This document shows positions 13,745 to 22,239 of a DNA stretch of 34,697 nucleotides, piece after piece. Position numbers and translations under genes: made by a program. The notes beneath the pieces are model-generated. The model was not told the origin of the DNA, did not search any database, and saw nothing but the letters and a program-made list of their open reading frames with translations. How positions within the stretch are numbered: the first letter of the stretch is position 1; each line of letters begins with the position of its first letter. Source of the stretch: Acidobacterium sp. (GTDB lineage Bacteria; Acidobacteriota; Terriglobia; Terriglobales; Acidobacteriaceae); the NCBI GenBank assembly GCA_003166955.1, contig PMUI01000059.1:1-34697 (forward strand), given 5' to 3'.

Positions 13745-13765
13745 GGGGGGCTGGGAGCTGGGACC
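13745..13765 (+). repeat. Short 7-bp tandem repeat (3 units)
   Basis: Units GGGGGGC, TGGGAGC and TGGGACC lie between the lhr start and the hairpin repeat at 13787, giving the heptamer-then-hairpin order seen elsewhere. Confidence 0.5.
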
Positions 13766-13786
13766 GAGTCGCGCTGACGCGCGACG

Positions 13787-13870
13787 CCCACCCTGGCGCG
13801 CCAACAGCAGGCGCACCAGAATGGGGCACCCGGATTCACGATGGGGCACCCGATTATCAATGGGGCACCA
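13787..13870 (+). repeat. Hairpin repeat with triplicated tail
   Basis: Arms CTGG-C-GCGCC and GGCGC-A-CCAG with an AACAGCA loop. The TGGGGCACC tail unit appears three times (13822, 13842, 13861). It fills the gap between the lhr start and the stop of cheR. Confidence 0.88.
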
Positions 13871-13880
13871 GGTTTATTTG

Positions 13881-14699
13881 CTAGCGGATGGGTTTGTACC
13901 AGACGGTTTTGGGGGTGAGCATGGTTTGCCAGTGGGAGTCCATGCGGGGCTGCTCGCTGAGACCGAGGAAGAGGATGCCGTCGGGGGGGAGGGCGCGATG
14001 CATGGTGAGGAGGACCTGGTGGCGGGTTTCCTGGGGGAAGTAGATCATGACGTTGCGCAGAAAGACGACGTCGAATTTATCCGGTGCGATGGCGGGCTGG
14101 CAGAGGTTGCGCTGCTGAAAGCGGCAGAGGCGTTTGATGTCAGGGTGGATTTCCCACTCATCGCCGGTGCGGACGAGGTATTTGACGAGGAAGCGGGCGG
14201 GAAGGCCACGGTTGATCTCGATGCGCTGATAGCGGCCGGCGGCGGAGCGGGAGACCATTTCGGCGGAGAGGTCGGTGCCGAGGATGTCGATGCGCCATCC
14301 GGAGAGAAGGGGGAAGTGCTCGCGGAGCATCATGGCGATGGAGTAGGCTTCCTGGCCGGAGGAGCTGGCGGCGGACCAGAAGCGGAGGCTGCGGGTATCG
14401 CGGCGGTTTTCGATGAGGGCGGGGAGCAGGGTTTCGCGGAGGTAGTCGAAGGTAGCAGTGTCGCGAAAGAAGCTGGTCTCGTTGATGGTCATGGCTTCGG
14501 CGACGGAACGCTCAAGGGCGGCGCCGGGGCCGGAGCGGAGGGCGGAGACGAGCTGGCTGAGGGACTGCATGCCGCGATTGCGGAGCAGACCTTGGAGGCG
14601 CGATTCGAAGAGATAGTCGCGGGAGGGGTCGACCTGATTGCCGGAGTTGCGCATCACGATGGTGCGGGGGTACTCGTAGTCGAGGGGGGAGGCGGTCAT
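13881..14699 (-). CDS. cheR: Chemotaxis protein methyltransferase CheR
   Basis: 272 residues. It would transfer methyl groups from S-adenosylmethionine to glutamates of chemoreceptors. The N-terminal helical domain (RDYLFESRLQGLLRNRG) is followed by TINETSFFRD, the SAM-binding strand LRFWSAASSSGQEAYSIAM, the LGTDLSAEMV acidic strand and FDVVFLRNVMIYF. These are all diagnostic of CheR. Its ATG overlaps the cheB stop (ATGA), so it is translationally coupled as the last gene of the che operon. No receptor gene is visible in this window. Confidence 0.95.
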   Translation of the reverse strand: MTASPLDYEYPRTIVMRNSGNQVDPSRDYLFESRLQGLLRNRGMQSLSQLVSALRSGPGAALERSVAEAMTINETSFFRDTATFDYLRETLLPALIENRRDTRSLRFWSAASSSGQEAYSIAMMLREHFPLLSGWRIDILGTDLSAEMVSRSAAGRYQRIEINRGLPARFLVKYLVRTGDEWEIHPDIKRLCRFQQRNLCQPAIAPDKFDVVFLRNVMIYFPQETRHQVLLTMHRALPPDGILFLGLSEQPRMDSHWQTMLTPKTVWYKPIR

Positions 14700-15793
14700 A
14701 GGGCGGCGGTCTCCGGGCGCGGCAGCCGGGGAGCCGCGGAGGTGGCGAGGCGAAGGATCTCGGCGGGGATGGCATCGAGGGGGAGGACTTTGTTAGCGAG
14801 GCCGGCGTGGACCACCGAGCCGGGCATGCCCCAGACAACGCTGGTGGGTGCGTCCTGAGCGAGGATGACACCACCGGCGGAGCGGATGGCGCGAGAACCG
14901 GCGACGCCGTCCGAGCCCATGCCGGTGAGGATGACGCCGAGGACGCGGCCAGCGCAGATTGCGGCAGCGGAGCGAAAGAGAACGTCGACGGAGGGGCGGC
15001 AGAAGTTTTCCGGCGGGTTCTGATTGAGGCGCAGGGTGAACTCGCGGGCGATCTCGAGATGGAAGTCGCCGCGGGCGATGTCGATGACGCCGGCTTGTGC
15101 GTGGGCGTCGGGCGAGGCTTCGCGGACGTGGAGAGGGCAGAGGCTGTCGAGGCGTTCGGCGAGGAGCCCGGTAAAGAGCCGCGGCATGTGCTGCACGATA
15201 AGGATGGGCAGCGGGAAGGTGGCGGGGATTTTGGGCAGCAGGAGTTCGAGCGCGGCGGGGCCTCCGGTGGAGACGCCGATGACGACGATTCTGGGGGGAT
15301 AAGACGAGGGAGGCGCGAGCGTGAGATGCGGCTCGGGAACGGGGGGAGCCGGGTGGGAGTCGGACGGAAAGAGGGCGAAGATTTTGGGGAGCAGTTCGTG
15401 GCTGAGGGTTTCGACGCCCTGGCGGACGCCGTTCTGAGCGCCGGGCTTGGTGACGTAGTCGGTGGCGCCGCGGGCGAGGGCCTCGATGGTGATGCGCGCG
15501 CCGCGGGAGGTGAGGGTGCTGCACATGATGACGGGGACGCGGCGATTTTGGCGGCGAATGCTGGAGAGGACTTCGAGGCCATTCATGCCGGGCATTTCGA
15601 TGTCGAGCAGGACGAGGTCGGGATGGATGCGCTCGAAGATGGCGAGACCTTCCTGGCCGCTGGAGGCAGTAGCGGCGATTTCGATGGAGGGCTGGGGCTC
15701 GAGGACCATGCGCAGGAGGCTGCGCATGACGGCGGAGTCATCGATGTGAAGCACGCGCACTTTGCGGCGCGCCGGCTGTTGGGCGAGGTTCAT
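14696..15793 (-). CDS. cheB: Protein-glutamate methylesterase/deamidase CheB
   Basis: 365 residues with two domains. The receiver (about 12-125) has phospho-acceptor D64 in LVLLDIEMPGMNG, and TDYVTKPG. After a Pro-rich linker, the methylesterase domain (about 165-355) has catalytic S175 (GVSTGGP), H202 (VQHMP) and D295 (TGMGSDG). It removes methyl groups from receptors, opposing CheR. It overlaps cheY upstream and cheR downstream by four bases each (ATGA). Confidence 0.96.
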   Translation of the reverse strand: MNLAQQPARRKVRVLHIDDSAVMRSLLRMVLEPQPSIEIAATASSGQEGLAIFERIHPDLVLLDIEMPGMNGLEVLSSIRRQNRRVPVIMCSTLTSRGARITIEALARGATDYVTKPGAQNGVRQGVETLSHELLPKIFALFPSDSHPAPPVPEPHLTLAPPSSYPPRIVVIGVSTGGPAALELLLPKIPATFPLPILIVQHMPRLFTGLLAERLDSLCPLHVREASPDAHAQAGVIDIARGDFHLEIAREFTLRLNQNPPENFCRPSVDVLFRSAAAICAGRVLGVILTGMGSDGVAGSRAIRSAGGVILAQDAPTSVVWGMPGSVVHAGLANKVLPLDAIPAEILRLATSAAPRLPRPETAAL

Positions 15794-16161
15794 AGTTCAT
15801 CGACTCCCGCCATGCGGAGCTTGTCGAGGAGGCCCGCTTCATCAAAGGGTTTGACGAGGTACTCATCGGCGCCGGCGAGGAGGGCGGCTTCGATGTGGTC
15901 GTTTTCGGCTTCGGTGGTGACCATCACGATTTTGGTGGCGTCGAGGTCATGGTCGGCGCGCGCGGCCTGAACCATCTCGATGCCGGACATGACGGGCATA
16001 TTCCAGTCGACGAGGGCGACGGTGAAGGGACCAGAGGTGCGGAGACAGGCAAGGCCCTGCTTGCCGTCGGCCGCCTCCATGCACTCGACGCCATGTTCGG
16101 CAAAGAGGGAGTGCAGGAAGTTGCGGATGAAGCGTGAGTCGTCGACGACCAGGGCGCGCAT
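15790..16161 (-). CDS. cheY: CheY-like single-domain response regulator
   Basis: 123 residues, a receiver domain only. The acidic pocket is D7/D8 and the phosphorylation site D52 (LVDWNMPVMSG). The conserved T82 is in MVTTEA and K104 in YLVKPF. It is the likely output of the CheA kinase here. An AAGGA ribosome site lies six bases before the ATG. It is 26 bp after cheW and overlaps cheB by four bases. Whether it acts on a flagellar motor or another output cannot be told, since no motility gene is in the window. Confidence 0.92.
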   Translation of the reverse strand: MRALVVDDSRFIRNFLHSLFAEHGVECMEAADGKQGLACLRTSGPFTVALVDWNMPVMSGIEMVQAARADHDLDATKIVMVTTEAENDHIEAALLAGADEYLVKPFDEAGLLDKLRMAGVDEL

Positions 16162-16187
16162 GGATTTCCTTTCGCTGCCCTCCGGCC

Positions 16188-16646
16188 TCAGGCGGGGAAG
16201 GCGCTGGCGAGACGCATCGGATCGAGGCGCTCGGGTTCGAGGCTGACCAGAAGGCGATCTTTGAGTTTCCAGGTGCCGTCGAAGAGGGCCTGGCGGCGGG
16301 CTTCGAGGGTGGCCGGATTGGGTTCATGATCGGCGGCAGAGACGTGGAGGACTTCGCCGACGGAGTCGACGAAGAGGCCGAAGAGGCCGTCACCGTTCTC
16401 GAAGACGAGGACATCTTCGGGGGATTTGGCGGACTCCATGCCGAGCAGGCGGCGGAGAGAGACGGCGGTCAGGACTTCGCCGCGGTAATGGACGAGTCCG
16501 CCGACGAAGTAAGGAGCCAGAGGGACGGGCTGGGTGGCGGGCTTGCCGAGGATTTCGAGCACATGGGCGATGGGGATGCCGAAGAGCGTGTCGCCGACGA
16601 CTACGGAACAGACTTCCTGGGTTGGGCTGGCGTGTGTGTCATTCAT
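16188..16646 (-). CDS. cheW: CheW-type coupling protein
   Basis: 152 residues, one CheW domain. EVCSVVVGDTLFGIPIAHVLEIL, PYFVGGLVHYRGEVLTAVSLRRLLGM and GLFGLFVDSVGEVLHV follow the usual CheW beta-barrel pattern. It would link receptors to CheA. Its start overlaps the cheA stop (ATGA). Confidence 0.92.
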   Translation of the reverse strand: MNDTHASPTQEVCSVVVGDTLFGIPIAHVLEILGKPATQPVPLAPYFVGGLVHYRGEVLTAVSLRRLLGMESAKSPEDVLVFENGDGLFGLFVDSVGEVLHVSAADHEPNPATLEARRQALFDGTWKLKDRLLVSLEPERLDPMRLASAFPA

Positions 16647-18943
16647 AGCGTTTGCTCCGCGTGCTGCTCGACGAGATTCTCGAGGGGAGGAATAGCGGCG
16701 AGGCTGACGATGCAGGTGACCTTCTCATGAAGGAGGGTGATGCCTTCGGCGACGAGGCCCGAGCCGGCCTCCTCGAGCTGGCGGCCGCCGGTCACGTCGA
16801 GGACCTGAGAGACGGTCATGCCGACGTGGCGCTGGCCATCGCGGCAGACGACGACGGTGGTCTGGGCCTCGGGGTCGTCGGTTTGGCGGATGAGGTCGCC
16901 GGCGGCATCGTCGAGGGGCAGAAGGGCACCCTCGAAGCGAAGGACGGGACGGGAGCCGGCACGCTCGATACGGGAGCGCGGAATACGCTCGATGCGGACC
17001 ACAGTTTCCAGCGGCAGAGCGGCGCGGCGGTCGCCGGTTTCGACGAGCAGGAAGTCATGCTGGCCCGCGCGGTTTTCGTCGGCCGCCTCTTCGATCTCAG
17101 CGGTGAGGCTGACGCCTGCGTTCTGGGCAATGGCGCCGGGATTGAGGATGAGAGCCATTTCGCCGTTGCCGAGGATGGTGGCGCCGGCATAGAGACCGAT
17201 TTCGCGCAGGACGGCGGCCAGCGGTTTGACGACGATTTCTTCCGGATCGGCGAGACCGTCCACGACCAGGCCAAAGCGGCGGCCATCGGCATTCAGAATG
17301 GCGATGTCGCAGGGAGCGCCGGGCTCGCGGGGAGACTGCTGGAGCAGGCGATCGAGAAAGACGAGGGGGAGCAGGCGTCCGCGGAGACGGTAGAGGGCGG
17401 CATTTTCGAGGCGCTCGATGCGGCCGTCGTTTTCGCCGGTGCTCAGGTGCACCAGCTCGGTGAGCGAACCCTGGGGGACGGCGAAGTTTTGTCCGCGGCT
17501 GCGCACGATGAGCGCGGGGATGATGGCGAGAGTGAGCGGTATACGGAGGCGCAGGACGGTGCCTTTGCCGGCGCGGCTGTCGACTTCGACCTTGCCGCCG
17601 ATTTTTTCCACGTTGGTGCGGACCACGTCCATGCCGACGCCGCGTCCGGAGACGCTGGTGACGGTGGCCGCCGTGGAGAAGCCGGGCAAAAAGATGAGCT
17701 GCAGGATTTCGCGCTCATTCATCAGTTCGGCGCGCTGCGGCGGGACGAGCTGCTTTTCGACAGCTTTTTGGCGGATCTTCTCGATGCTCATGCCCGCGCC
17801 GTCGTCGTGCACCTCGACGATGACGTGGCTGCCCTCGTGACAGGCGCGCAGGCGGACCACGCCTTCGGCGGCCTTGCCCTGCGCGACGCGGACATCGGGC
17901 ATCTCGATGCCGTGGTCGATGGAGTTGCGGATGGAATGGGTGAGCGGATCGCGGATGGCCTCGAGCAGGCTCTTGTCGAGCTCGGTTTCCTGGCCTTCCA
18001 TTTCGAGGCGGACTTTTTTATCGAGGCCGAGCGCAAGGTCGCGGACCAGGCGGGGGAAGCGCGAAAAGACGTGGCTGACGGGCTGCATGCGCGCCTTCAT
18101 CACGGATTCGCGGAGGTCGGCGGTGACCATATCGAGGCGGCGGCCAAGGATGGCGAAGCCGGCGTCGGCATTGGTGGCCTGAAGAATCTGGTTGCGGGTG
18201 AGGACCAGCTCGCCGACAAGATTCATCATGCGGTTGAGCAACTCGACGTCGACGCGCAGGGTGGAGTCGGCGGTGCCGGAGGTGGAGGGCGCCTGTGTTT
18301 CCGGCGCGGGCGATTCGCTCGCGGGCCGCGCCGGAAGCGAAGGTGCGGCGACAGCGGGGGCCGGAGAAGGTTCCGGTTCCGGCTCCGACGCAAGTTCTTC
18401 GGCTTCCGTGGGCGGCCCTGCCTCTCCGGAATCAGCCGGTGGAGGCGCACCCTGGTGGCTGCGCTTGCGGGGCGCGCGCGGTTTATGGGTCTTGCCGGGA
18501 TGACCGGGAGCCTCGACGGTGGTCGCGGCCAGCTCGGGTTCGGCAACGGCCGTGGATGTGTCGCCGAGTTGTAACTTTTCAAGGCGCGCGATCATGGCGG
18601 CATCCTGCTGCTGGCTTTCGCCCTCGGCGCCTGTGGTCTCGATGGAGCGAAGAACGCCGCGCAGTATGTCCATGAGAGAAAGCAGACCGCTGACGATGGC
18701 GGGGTTGGCGGCTAGCTTGCCGTCGCGGAGCAGGCCGAGAAGGTTTTCGCCGGCATGGGAGAGCGCCTCGAGGCGGCTGAATCCGAGGAATCCGGTGGTG
18801 CCCTTGATGGTATGCACGGAGCGGAAAATGTCGGCGAGCAGTTCCGCGTCGCCAGGGCGCACTTCCAGGTCAGTGAGGCACCGCTCCATGCGGTCCAGGC
18901 CTTCCTGGCTTTCGAGCAGAAATTCGCGAGTGAGGTCGTCCAC
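16643..18943 (-). CDS. cheA: Chemotaxis histidine kinase CheA with two CheW-like domains
   Basis: 766 residues. The HPt domain (1-105) has phosphorylatable H44 in SVHTIKGTTGF. An Ala/Pro/Glu linker (~125-225) lacks an obvious CheY-binding P2 domain. The dimerisation domain covers ~228-290 (VELLNRMMNLVGELVLTRN) and the ATPase ~310-470 (HSIRNSIDHGIE, DDGAGMS, SGRGVGMDVV). The first CheW-like regulatory domain spans ~475-610. A second CheW-like segment (~628-760) contains DFLLVETGDRRAALPL and GALLPLDD. The start is GTG 18943, with no ATG nearby and a weak ribosome site. It leads the operon; the 75-bp gap to the divergent cdd gene must hold both promoters. Confidence 0.93.
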   Translation of the reverse strand: MDDLTREFLLESQEGLDRMERCLTDLEVRPGDAELLADIFRSVHTIKGTTGFLGFSRLEALSHAGENLLGLLRDGKLAANPAIVSGLLSLMDILRGVLRSIETTGAEGESQQQDAAMIARLEKLQLGDTSTAVAEPELAATTVEAPGHPGKTHKPRAPRKRSHQGAPPPADSGEAGPPTEAEELASEPEPEPSPAPAVAAPSLPARPASESPAPETQAPSTSGTADSTLRVDVELLNRMMNLVGELVLTRNQILQATNADAGFAILGRRLDMVTADLRESVMKARMQPVSHVFSRFPRLVRDLALGLDKKVRLEMEGQETELDKSLLEAIRDPLTHSIRNSIDHGIEMPDVRVAQGKAAEGVVRLRACHEGSHVIVEVHDDGAGMSIEKIRQKAVEKQLVPPQRAELMNEREILQLIFLPGFSTAATVTSVSGRGVGMDVVRTNVEKIGGKVEVDSRAGKGTVLRLRIPLTLAIIPALIVRSRGQNFAVPQGSLTELVHLSTGENDGRIERLENAALYRLRGRLLPLVFLDRLLQQSPREPGAPCDIAILNADGRRFGLVVDGLADPEEIVVKPLAAVLREIGLYAGATILGNGEMALILNPGAIAQNAGVSLTAEIEEAADENRAGQHDFLLVETGDRRAALPLETVVRIERIPRSRIERAGSRPVLRFEGALLPLDDAAGDLIRQTDDPEAQTTVVVCRDGQRHVGMTVSQVLDVTGGRQLEEAGSGLVAEGITLLHEKVTCIVSLAAIPPLENLVEQHAEQTL

Positions 18944-19018
18944 GAGTTGGTTATCGGATGGAGCGGGAGGAACTTGAGTGCTGTTGCCGGTCGAGGGTGA
19001 AGCGGGTAGCCTCAGACC

Positions 19019-19435
19019 ATGTCAGGGATCGATGAAGGGACACTGGAACGGTTGCGAAAGGCGGCGATGGACGCCGCAGCGCACGCGTACGCGCCGTATT
19101 CGAAATTTTATGTTGGGGCGGCACTGCTGTTCGACGACGGGTCGGTGTACACGGGATGCAACGTGGAGAACGCCTCGTATGGATTGACGAGCTGCGCGGA
19201 GCGGAATGCCCTGTTTCGAGCCATCAGTGAGCGGGGGGCGGCGCCGAGAATCCAGGCAATTGCGGTGGTGAATCGCAACGGAGCGGCGGGGCCGCCATGC
19301 GGGGCGTGCCGGCAGGTGATGAGCGAATTTGTGACGGCCGATGCGGTGGTGAGTTTTCCTGGCGCTGAAGGACCGGAGACGCGGAGTTTTGCGGAACTTT
19401 TTCCGTGGAGCTTTGCGCTGGAGAGGCAGCCATGA
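19019..19435 (+). CDS. cdd: Cytidine deaminase
   Basis: 138 residues, the length of the homotetrameric type. It deaminates cytidine and deoxycytidine to uridine and deoxyuridine. Zinc ligands and the catalytic Glu are seen in TSCAERNALF (Cys-Ala-Glu) and GPPCGACRQ (two Cys). YAPYSKFYVGAA and GCNVENASYG are the substrate-binding segments. It overlaps the next gene by ATGA, coupling deamination to phosphorolysis. Confidence 0.95.
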   Translation: MSGIDEGTLERLRKAAMDAAAHAYAPYSKFYVGAALLFDDGSVYTGCNVENASYGLTSCAERNALFRAISERGAAPRIQAIAVVNRNGAAGPPCGACRQVMSEFVTADAVVSFPGAEGPETRSFAELFPWSFALERQP

Positions 19436-20796
19436 GCGCGGCGTTGCACGCGGTGGATGTGATCCGGAAGAAGCGGGACGGCGAGGAGCTTAGGCCCGAG
19501 GAGATTCGGTTTGTGGTGGAGGGGGCGGCGCGGGAGACGATTCCGGAGGAGCAGCTGGCGGCGTGGCTGATGGCGGTGTTTCTGCGCGGGCTGACGCTGG
19601 GGGAACTGGACACGCTGACCACGGCGATGCGGTATTCGGGCGAAGTGCTGGACCACACGGGGCTGGGGCGGAAGACGGTGGATAAGCACTCGACGGGAGG
19701 GGTGGGGGACAAGACATCGTTCCTGGTGGCTCCGATTGCGGCCGCGGCGGGGCTGGCGGATCCGATGATCAGCGGGAGGGCGCTGGGGCACACGGGCGGA
19801 ACGCTGGACAAGCTGGAGTCGATTCCTGGGTATCGGACGCAGCTTTCGCTGCCGGAGATGCGGAAGGTGCTGGAGAGGTGCGGCGCGTCGATTGTGGGAC
19901 AGACGAAGAATCTGGTTCCGGCGGATCGGAAGCTCTACAGCCTGAGAGACAGGACGGCGACGGTTGAGAATCCTTATCTGATTTGCGCATCGATTATGAG
20001 CAAGAAGCTGGCAGCGGGGCTGGACGGGCTGACGATCGATGTGAAGACGGGGTCGGGTGCGTTTTTGCGGAATGAGGAGGACGCGCGTTATCTGGCGGCG
20101 CTGATGGTGGAGACGGGCGAGCGCGCGGGAACGCAGACGGTGGCGGTGCTGACGGATATGAGCCAGCCGCTGGGGCGGATGGCGGGGAACTGGGTGGAGA
20201 TTGCCGAGTCGATGGAGTTGTTGCGCGGAGGGCGCGATCCGCTGAACGAGGATTTACGGGAGGTTTCGCTGATTTTGGCGGGATGGATGATTTATCTGGG
20301 CGGCAATGCGAGGAGCGCAGAGGCGGGGCAGCGGATGGCGGAGGAGAAGCTGGAGGACGGATCGGCGCTGAAGGTGTTTCGCGAGATGGTGGAGGCGCAG
20401 GGGGGCGATGTGCAGGCGCTGGATGCGGGGATGGAGTTTCACAAGCCGAAGTTTCGGCGAGAATTTCGCGCGATGCGGAGCGGATATTTTGTGTCGGCGG
20501 ACTGCACGAAGATTGGATGGGCAGTGCAGCGGCTGGGCGCGGGGCGGGAGCGGGCGGGCGAATCAGTGGAGGCGCATGCGGGGCTGGAGATGCATGTAAA
20601 GCTGGGGGCGAGGATTGAGGCTGGGCAGGTGCTGGCGACGTTGTTTGCGCAGGACGAGGAGAGGTTCGCGGAACCGGAGCATTTGCTGACGGAGGCGCTG
20701 AGGATTGGCGATGAGGCGATTGCTGCGCCGCCGCTGGTGCGGGAGATTATCTCGGCGGAAAACAAGGAGGTTTTTTTGGGGCGGATCAGCCGGTAG
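19432..20796 (+). CDS. deoA: Thymidine/pyrimidine-nucleoside phosphorylase
   Basis: 454 residues. It cleaves thymidine, deoxyuridine or uridine with phosphate to base and sugar-1-phosphate. The signature SGRALGHTGGTLDKLES and phosphate-site DKHSTGGVGDKTS are present, followed by KTGSGAF. The length fits family members with the C-terminal domain (HVKLGARIEAGQVLATLFA). I cannot tell thymidine-specific DeoA from broader Pdp. ATG 19432 overlaps the cdd stop. A 7-bp repeat array overlaps the stop codon. Confidence 0.92.
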   Translation: MSAALHAVDVIRKKRDGEELRPEEIRFVVEGAARETIPEEQLAAWLMAVFLRGLTLGELDTLTTAMRYSGEVLDHTGLGRKTVDKHSTGGVGDKTSFLVAPIAAAAGLADPMISGRALGHTGGTLDKLESIPGYRTQLSLPEMRKVLERCGASIVGQTKNLVPADRKLYSLRDRTATVENPYLICASIMSKKLAAGLDGLTIDVKTGSGAFLRNEEDARYLAALMVETGERAGTQTVAVLTDMSQPLGRMAGNWVEIAESMELLRGGRDPLNEDLREVSLILAGWMIYLGGNARSAEAGQRMAEEKLEDGSALKVFREMVEAQGGDVQALDAGMEFHKPKFRREFRAMRSGYFVSADCTKIGWAVQRLGAGRERAGESVEAHAGLEMHVKLGARIEAGQVLATLFAQDEERFAEPEHLLTEALRIGDEAIAAPPLVREIISAENKEVFLGRISR

Positions 20797-20812
20797 CTGG
20801 TTGCTGGGATGA
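20792..20812 (+). repeat. Short 7-bp tandem repeat overlapping the deoA stop
   Basis: GGTAGCT, GGTTGCT and GGGATGA; the first unit supplies the TAG stop of deoA (20794-20796). Confidence 0.45.
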
Positions 20813-20838
20813 AGAATGGATCGCGCCGGAGCGCGATG

Positions 20839-20902
20839 CCCACCCTGGCGCGCGAAAAAGCCGCGCACCAGAATGGGGCACCCGGGTTCCTTGGGGCACC
20901 CG
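20839..20902 (+). repeat. Hairpin repeat between deoA and the transporter gene
   Basis: GCGCG/CGCGC inner arms with an AAAAAGC loop and CTGG/CCAG outer arms. The tail is CACCCGGGTTCC, then a second GGGGCACCC unit. It sits in the 181-bp gap within an otherwise continuous nucleoside operon. Confidence 0.85.
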
Positions 20903-20966
20903 TGTTCGTGGCCGAGTTTTTGGCTGAGAAATTTTGGAAACCCGGGTAGGATGCAGAGAAAACCTT

Positions 20967-20972
20967 AGGAGA
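20967..20972 (+). promoter_or_regulatory. Ribosome binding site supporting a TTG start
   Basis: AGGAGA, five bases before TTG 20978, fixes the transporter start at a non-ATG codon. Confidence 0.75.
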
Positions 20973-20977
20973 ACAAT

Positions 20978-22237
20978 TTGGCGCGATTCACGGGTGTGCT
21001 GGGGCTGCTGACGATGCTGTTGCTGGCGTGGATTTTCTCGACCAACCGCAGGGCGATCCGGTGGCGCACCGTGGTGTGGGGGCTGGGGCTGCAGATTGCG
21101 TTCGCGTTTCTGGTGCTCAAGTCGACGGTAGGGCAGAGGGTGATGCACGCGGCGGGCGATACGGTGAACAAGCTGCTGGCGTTTGCGTTCAACGGATCGA
21201 GCTTTGTGTTTGGGGACCTGGGCGCGCAGCACTCGAAGATTGGCGCGGCGTTTGGGACGAACTTTTTTGCGTTCCAGGTGCTGCCGACGATCATTTTTAT
21301 TTCGGCATTCTTTGCGGTGCTGTACTACCTGGGCGTGATGCAGCTGGTGATTCGCGGCTTCGCCAAGGCGATGCAGTGGACGCTGAAGGTGTCGGGAGCG
21401 GAGAGCCTGAACGTGGCGGCGAGCATTTTTATGGGGCAGACGGAGGCTCCGCTGACGATTCGGCCGTTTTTGCCAGGGGCGACGCGCTCGGAGCTGATGA
21501 CGATTATGACGAGCGGGATGGCGCATGTGTCGGGTGGAATTATGGCGGCGTACATCCTGTACGGAATTTCGGCGAGCAGTTTGCTGGCGGCGGTGATTAT
21601 GACGGCGCCGGGAACGATTTTGATTTCGAAGATGCTGGTGCCGGAGACGGAGAAGCCGGCGACCGAAGGCGTGGTGCATATCCCGGAGGACGCGGAACAT
21701 AAGGACGAGAACCTGATCGGGTCGATTGCGCGGGGGACGATTGATGGAGGGCGGCTGGCGTTCAACGTGGGGATCATGCTGATTTCGTTTCTGGCGCTGA
21801 TTGCGCTGGTGGACGGGATTCTGGGCGGGATGCACAACTGGCTGGGGTGGCACCATATTCCGTTTCCGCATTCGCTTGATGCGATTCTGGGATTTTTCTT
21901 TGCGCCGGTGGCCTGGCTGATTGGGATTCCGTGGCATGACGCGCGGGCGGTGGGGAATTTGCTGGGGACGCGGATGGTGCTGAACGAGCTGGTGGCGTAC
22001 ACCTATCTGGGCGGACTGGCGAAGAGCGGCGCGCTGGCGGCGCGGTCGGTGACGATAGCGACGTTTGCGCTGTGCGGGTTTGCGAATCTGAGCTCGATCG
22101 GGATTCAGATTGGGGGGATTGGGGCTTTGGCGCCGAACCGGAGGAATGAGCTGGCGAAGCTGGGATTCCGGGCGATGCTGGCGGGGACGATGGCGAATTT
22201 GATGTCGGCGTCGATTGTGGGGATACTGATTCAGTAA
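20978..22237 (+). CDS. Concentrative nucleoside transporter (CNT/NupC family)
   Basis: 419 residues with about ten hydrophobic segments. It imports nucleosides with a cation. CNT landmarks: the N-terminal ILSWxFS-like LLAWIFSTNRRAIRW, GQTEAPLTIRPFL, MTSGMAHVSGGIMAAY, and near the C-terminus GTRMVLNELVAYTYL and FALCGFANLSSIGIQIGG. The start is TTG 20978 on the strength of AGGAGA. It lies between pyrimidine and purine nucleoside phosphorylase genes, which fits import followed by cleavage. Confidence 0.93.
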   Translation: MARFTGVLGLLTMLLLAWIFSTNRRAIRWRTVVWGLGLQIAFAFLVLKSTVGQRVMHAAGDTVNKLLAFAFNGSSFVFGDLGAQHSKIGAAFGTNFFAFQVLPTIIFISAFFAVLYYLGVMQLVIRGFAKAMQWTLKVSGAESLNVAASIFMGQTEAPLTIRPFLPGATRSELMTIMTSGMAHVSGGIMAAYILYGISASSLLAAVIMTAPGTILISKMLVPETEKPATEGVVHIPEDAEHKDENLIGSIARGTIDGGRLAFNVGIMLISFLALIALVDGILGGMHNWLGWHHIPFPHSLDAILGFFFAPVAWLIGIPWHDARAVGNLLGTRMVLNELVAYTYLGGLAKSGALAARSVTIATFALCGFANLSSIGIQIGGIGALAPNRRNELAKLGFRAMLAGTMANLMSASIVGILIQ

Positions 22238-22239
22238 CC

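Noticed and set aside
13725-13829. Extended N-terminus of lhr
   Set aside because: The extra residues (MPHSGAPAVGAPGW...) are translated from a hairpin repeat and a heptamer array; ATG 13724 is the better start.
16652-18574. 640-residue plus-strand open frame opposite cheA
   Set aside because: It mirrors the codon periodicity of cheA in GC-rich DNA, and its Asp/Gly/Ala-rich translation has no recognisable motif.
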